A stretch of DNA of 64,000 nucleotides from Bog-473 sp963753115 (lineage in GTDB: Bacteria > Actinomycetota > Acidimicrobiia > Acidimicrobiales > RAAP-2): positions 62,001-126,000 of the forward strand of contig CAVWBB010000002.1 of NCBI GenBank assembly GCA_963753115.1, written 5' to 3'. Shown one piece after another: positions 61,647 through 64,000 of the stretch (positions within the stretch are counted from its first letter, which is position 1; every line of letters begins with the position of its first letter). A program made the translations under genes and the position numbers. The notes beneath the pieces were generated by a model. The model saw only the letters and a list, made by a program, of their open reading frames with translations. It made no database searches and had not been told where the DNA came from.

Positions 61647-62245
61647 GTTCGTCGTTCGCCGTCACCTGGGACTACCGCTGCCCTTTCGCCCGCAACGCCC
61701 ATGAGCATCTCGCCGCCGCCCTGGCCGACGGCGCCGATTGGGACGTCACGTTCTTGCCCTTCTCGCTGAGCCAGGCGCACGTACCCGAAGGTGGAACTCC
61801 CGTGTGGGACGACCCGGACAAGGCTGACGACCTGCTGGCGCTGGCCGCCGGCCTGGTCGTGCGTGATCAGTATCCCGAGAGGTTCCTGGACGCGCACGTC
61901 GCGCTGTTCGCTGCCCGGCACGACGAGGGGCTCGACCTGCGATTGCCCGAGGTCGTCACCACCGTGCTCGAGCGGGTCGGCGTGCCGGGCGACAAGGTGC
62001 TGGCCGAGGTCGAGTCCGGAGCGCCCGTGCAGGAGATCCGCCGCGCCCATGAGCACGCCGTCGGCGAACTCGAGGTGTTCGGGGTCCCGACCTTCATTGT
62101 CGACGACCGTGCCGTGTTCGTGCGGCTTATGAGCCGCCCGGACGGCGACGCCGATCTGGCGCGCCGCACCGTGCAGGGCGTGCTCGACCTGTTCGACACC
62201 ATGCCCGACCTCAACGAGTTCAAGTACACGACACTGTCGCGCTGA
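61643..62245 (+). CDS. DsbA/FrnE-family thioredoxin-fold protein
   Basis: A 200-residue protein of the DSBA-like thioredoxin superfamily. FAVTWDYRCPFARNAHEHLAAALAD is the active-site region but has only one Cys (RCPF), so it is more like the 2-hydroxychromene-2-carboxylate isomerase/FrnE branch than a CxxC oxidase. Later features are HVALFAARHDEGLDL and the cis-Pro loop FGVPTFIVDDRAVF. No signal peptide, so it is cytoplasmic. Reads as a fusion with PAP2 in the given sequence, which I think is an artefact. Confidence 0.82.
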   Translation: MSSSFAVTWDYRCPFARNAHEHLAAALADGADWDVTFLPFSLSQAHVPEGGTPVWDDPDKADDLLALAAGLVVRDQYPERFLDAHVALFAARHDEGLDLRLPEVVTTVLERVGVPGDKVLAEVESGAPVQEIRRAHEHAVGELEVFGVPTFIVDDRAVFVRLMSRPDGDADLARRTVQGVLDLFDTMPDLNEFKYTTLSR

Positions 62246-62267
62246 ACACCGCCCGCCGGGCGCTGGT

Positions 62268-63188
62268 TCAGGAGCGGGCGATCTCGCTGATCAGCTCGAG
62301 GCCGCGGGCACGCTCCTCCGCATCGCCCACGATGGCGGCGACGAAGTCCGTCGCCCCCGCGTCAGCCAGTCGCGCGATAGACGCCGCGACGGCCTCCTCG
62401 TCGCCGATGAACCCGATGTCCGCCGCCACGGCGGCACCTTCCTTGTCGAGCATCGCCTTGTAGGCGGGGAGGTTCGGGTAGATGGCGAACGCCTCGTTCA
62501 TCCGCTCCTTGGCGGTCTCGTGGTCGGCGGTCACGGCGATGGGCAACGAGACCACAATTCGAGGAGCCGGCCGGCCCGCCGCCTCGGCCGCCGCGGTGAT
62601 GGTGGGCACAATGTGGCCGCCGATGGTGGACGTGCCGGTCATCCACGTGATGGTGCCGTCAGCCACGCGCCCCGTCAGCTTGAGCATGGTGTCGCCCAAG
62701 GCGGCCACCAGCACCGGGGGCGGCTCCACGTTGGCGATCTCGAGTGGGGCGAAGGCGTTGGTCGACACGCGCTCCCCGTCGACGTGGACGGTCTCGCCGT
62801 GCAGGAGCGGCATGAGCGCCGCCAGGTACTCCTTCATGTACGCGGCGGGCCGCTCGTAGCTCATGCCCCAGATCCCCTCCACCACCACCTGGTGCGACAG
62901 CCCGATGCCGAGAAGGAGCCGGTTGCCCGTCGCCGCCTGCACGGTCAGAGCCTGCTGGGCCAGCATCATCGGGTGCCGGGGGTACACGGGCACCACCCCC
63001 GTGCCCAGTCCTATGCCGGGCACCTGGGAGCCGGCCACGGCCAGGAGCGTCAGCGCGTCTGGCCCGAAGATCTGCGACGCGAAGGCGTGGTCGAGGCCCG
63101 CCTCCCGGTACCGCTCCAGGAGGGCCACCGTCTCGGGCAGCGGCTTGTCGACGTCGATCATGCTCCCGATGCGCAGCGGCTTGGCCAT
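62268..63188 (-). CDS. LLM-class F420-dependent oxidoreductase
   Basis: A 306-residue luciferase-like barrel. Start ATG 63188: AKPLRIGSMIDVDKPLPETVALLERYREAGLDHAFASQIFGPDAL, then IGLGTGVVPVYPRHPMMLAQQALTVQAATGNRLLLGIGLSHQVVVEGIWGMSYERP (both cited in part), PPPVLVAALGDTMLKLTGRVADGTITWMTG. This pattern is that of the F420-dependent family commonly annotated TIGR03564. It is distinct from the LLM protein at 2.47 kb. It is divergent from purK with about 80 nt between. Substrate unknown. Confidence 0.88.
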   Translation of the reverse strand: MAKPLRIGSMIDVDKPLPETVALLERYREAGLDHAFASQIFGPDALTLLAVAGSQVPGIGLGTGVVPVYPRHPMMLAQQALTVQAATGNRLLLGIGLSHQVVVEGIWGMSYERPAAYMKEYLAALMPLLHGETVHVDGERVSTNAFAPLEIANVEPPPVLVAALGDTMLKLTGRVADGTITWMTGTSTIGGHIVPTITAAAEAAGRPAPRIVVSLPIAVTADHETAKERMNEAFAIYPNLPAYKAMLDKEGAAVAADIGFIGDEEAVAASIARLADAGATDFVAAIVGDAEERARGLELISEIARS

Positions 63189-63267
63189 GTCCCTGGTGCT
63201 CCTCGCGTAGTCTGCCGGTTGTGTCCGTCCCACTGTCTAGGCGAATCCCCGGACGGGGGCGAGCGAC

Positions 63268-64000
63268 CTGAGCACCCACCCGATCGGATTCGTCGGGGCC
63301 GGTCAGCTGGCGCGTATGGCAGGTGAAGCGGCCAGCGCGCTGGGCCTCTCCATGGTCGTGCTCGCCGAACGACCCGACGACGCGGCCTGTGCGGTGGCGG
63401 CCGAGGTCGTGCTCGGCTCGCCCTTCGTCGCTGCGGATCTCCGGGCCCTTTCGGCCAGGTGCGACGTGGTCACCTTCGATCACGAGCAGGTCGATCTCGA
63501 CATGGTCGGCGCGCTGGCGACGCAGGGCGCGGTGGTGCGGCCGGGGGTCGAGACGCTGGAGCTCGCAGTCGACAAGGCCCACATGCGGACGGTGCTGGAC
63601 GAGGCCGGCGTGCCCGTGCCCGCCTATCTCGTCGTCGACGAAGGGCCCGACGCGCTCAGCGCCGTCGAGGCCTTCGCCGCCGGCCACGGCGGCTGGCCCA
63701 TCGTGCTCAAGGCCGCCCGCGGCGGCTACGACGGAAAAGGCGTCTGGCCGGTCGCCGACCGTGACGAGGCAGCGACCGTGCTGGACCAGGTGACCGGTCA
63801 GGTGGTGGTGGAGGAGCTGCTCCCGCTCCACGCCGAGCTCGCAGTCATGGTGGCCCGAAACCCGTCGGGCACCGCCGCAGCGTGGCCCGCGGTCGAGACC
63901 GCCCAGGTCGGGGGGGTCTGCCGGGAGGTGCTCGTACCGGGACGGCTGGACGCCGACGTGCTGGATGCCGCCTCCGCCCTCGGCCAGAAGGTCGCCGAGA
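63268..64000 (+). CDS. purK: 5-(carboxyamino)imidazole ribonucleotide synthase PurK, 3' end outside window
   Basis: An ATP-grasp enzyme of purine synthesis that carboxylates AIR to N5-CAIR. It opens IGFVGAGQLARMAGEAASALGLSMVVLAERPDD, then VVTFDHEQVDLDMV, RPGVETLELAVDKAHMRTVLDEAGVPVPAYLVV and WPIVLKAARGGYDGKGVWPVADRDEA (ATP-grasp), and runs off the edge after about 244 residues. No ATG or GTG exists between the in-frame TAG at 63238 and the first conserved codons; CTG 63268 is the only reasonable start if the sequence is right. Confidence 0.85.
   Translation, partial: MSTHPIGFVGAGQLARMAGEAASALGLSMVVLAERPDDAACAVAAEVVLGSPFVAADLRALSARCDVVTFDHEQVDLDMVGALATQGAVVRPGVETLELAVDKAHMRTVLDEAGVPVPAYLVVDEGPDALSAVEAFAAGHGGWPIVLKAARGGYDGKGVWPVADRDEAATVLDQVTGQVVVEELLPLHAELAVMVARNPSGTAAAWPAVETAQVGGVCREVLVPGRLDADVLDAASALGQKVAE

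Overview
The window is high-G+C actinobacterial DNA. Reduced-flavin F420-type (LLM) oxidoreductases, many acyl-CoA genes, a GlbO-type truncated haemoglobin, ClpS and frequent ATGA/GTGA stop-start overlaps suggest Acidimicrobiia or a related actinomycete lineage. There is no rRNA or other marker gene, so this placement is an inference.

Layout. 0-7.6 kb is ordinary chromosome: acetyltransferase, SnoaL-like protein, two enoyl-CoA hydratases, LLM oxidoreductase, aldo/keto reductase, VOC protein, a nonapeptide-repeat protein coupled to an RDD membrane protein, and truncated haemoglobin. A tRNA-Gly(TCC) at 7.66 kb is followed immediately by a decayed tyrosine integrase whose reading frame ends inside the tRNA. 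This marks the left edge of an integrated element. From there to about 31 kb the DNA is accessory. It holds a PadR/membrane-protein pair, a wrecked TPR-adenylate cyclase, three copies of one IS110-family element (one intact), gene fragments around them, a secreted Ig-like repeat protein, a cobalt-type nitrile hydratase operon (beta, alpha, activator) just downstream of the intact IS, ExoD, a methyltransferase of different composition, an HTH/Clp-N pair with two operators, and a frameshifted rifampin phosphotransferase (rph) with a rifamycin-associated-element-like site upstream. The right edge of the element was not found.

31-64 kb returns to dense chromosomal gene order: a DUF1214/sulfotransferase pair; a padR-ABC ATPase-FtsX permease-DUF4405 operon with a strong operator palindrome; GH16 glycosidase; peroxiredoxin; peptide-type solute-binding protein; ABC-F ATPase; DHA2 exporter; a tetR-epimerase-membrane protein operon; clpS; alcohol dehydrogenase; an acyl-CoA carboxylase operon (enoyl-CoA hydratase, carboxylase beta, biotin carboxylase/carrier alpha, AtuA-like) divergent from an acyl-CoA dehydrogenase, which together look like branched or terpenoid acyl-CoA catabolism; thioesterase; RecB-type nuclease; PAP2 phosphatase; DsbA-like protein; a second LLM oxidoreductase; and the 5' part of purK.

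The most interesting signals are the roughly 265-nt leader conserved in all three IS110 copies, which contains a hairpin with compensatory base changes and is a strong bridge-RNA candidate; the RAE-like site before rph; the paired operators over a probable leaderless promoter at 26.83-26.87 kb; and the nitrile hydratase operon abutting an intact IS110. A caution applies throughout: many otherwise well-conserved genes carry single-base frameshifts, so part of the decay seen here may be consensus sequence error.
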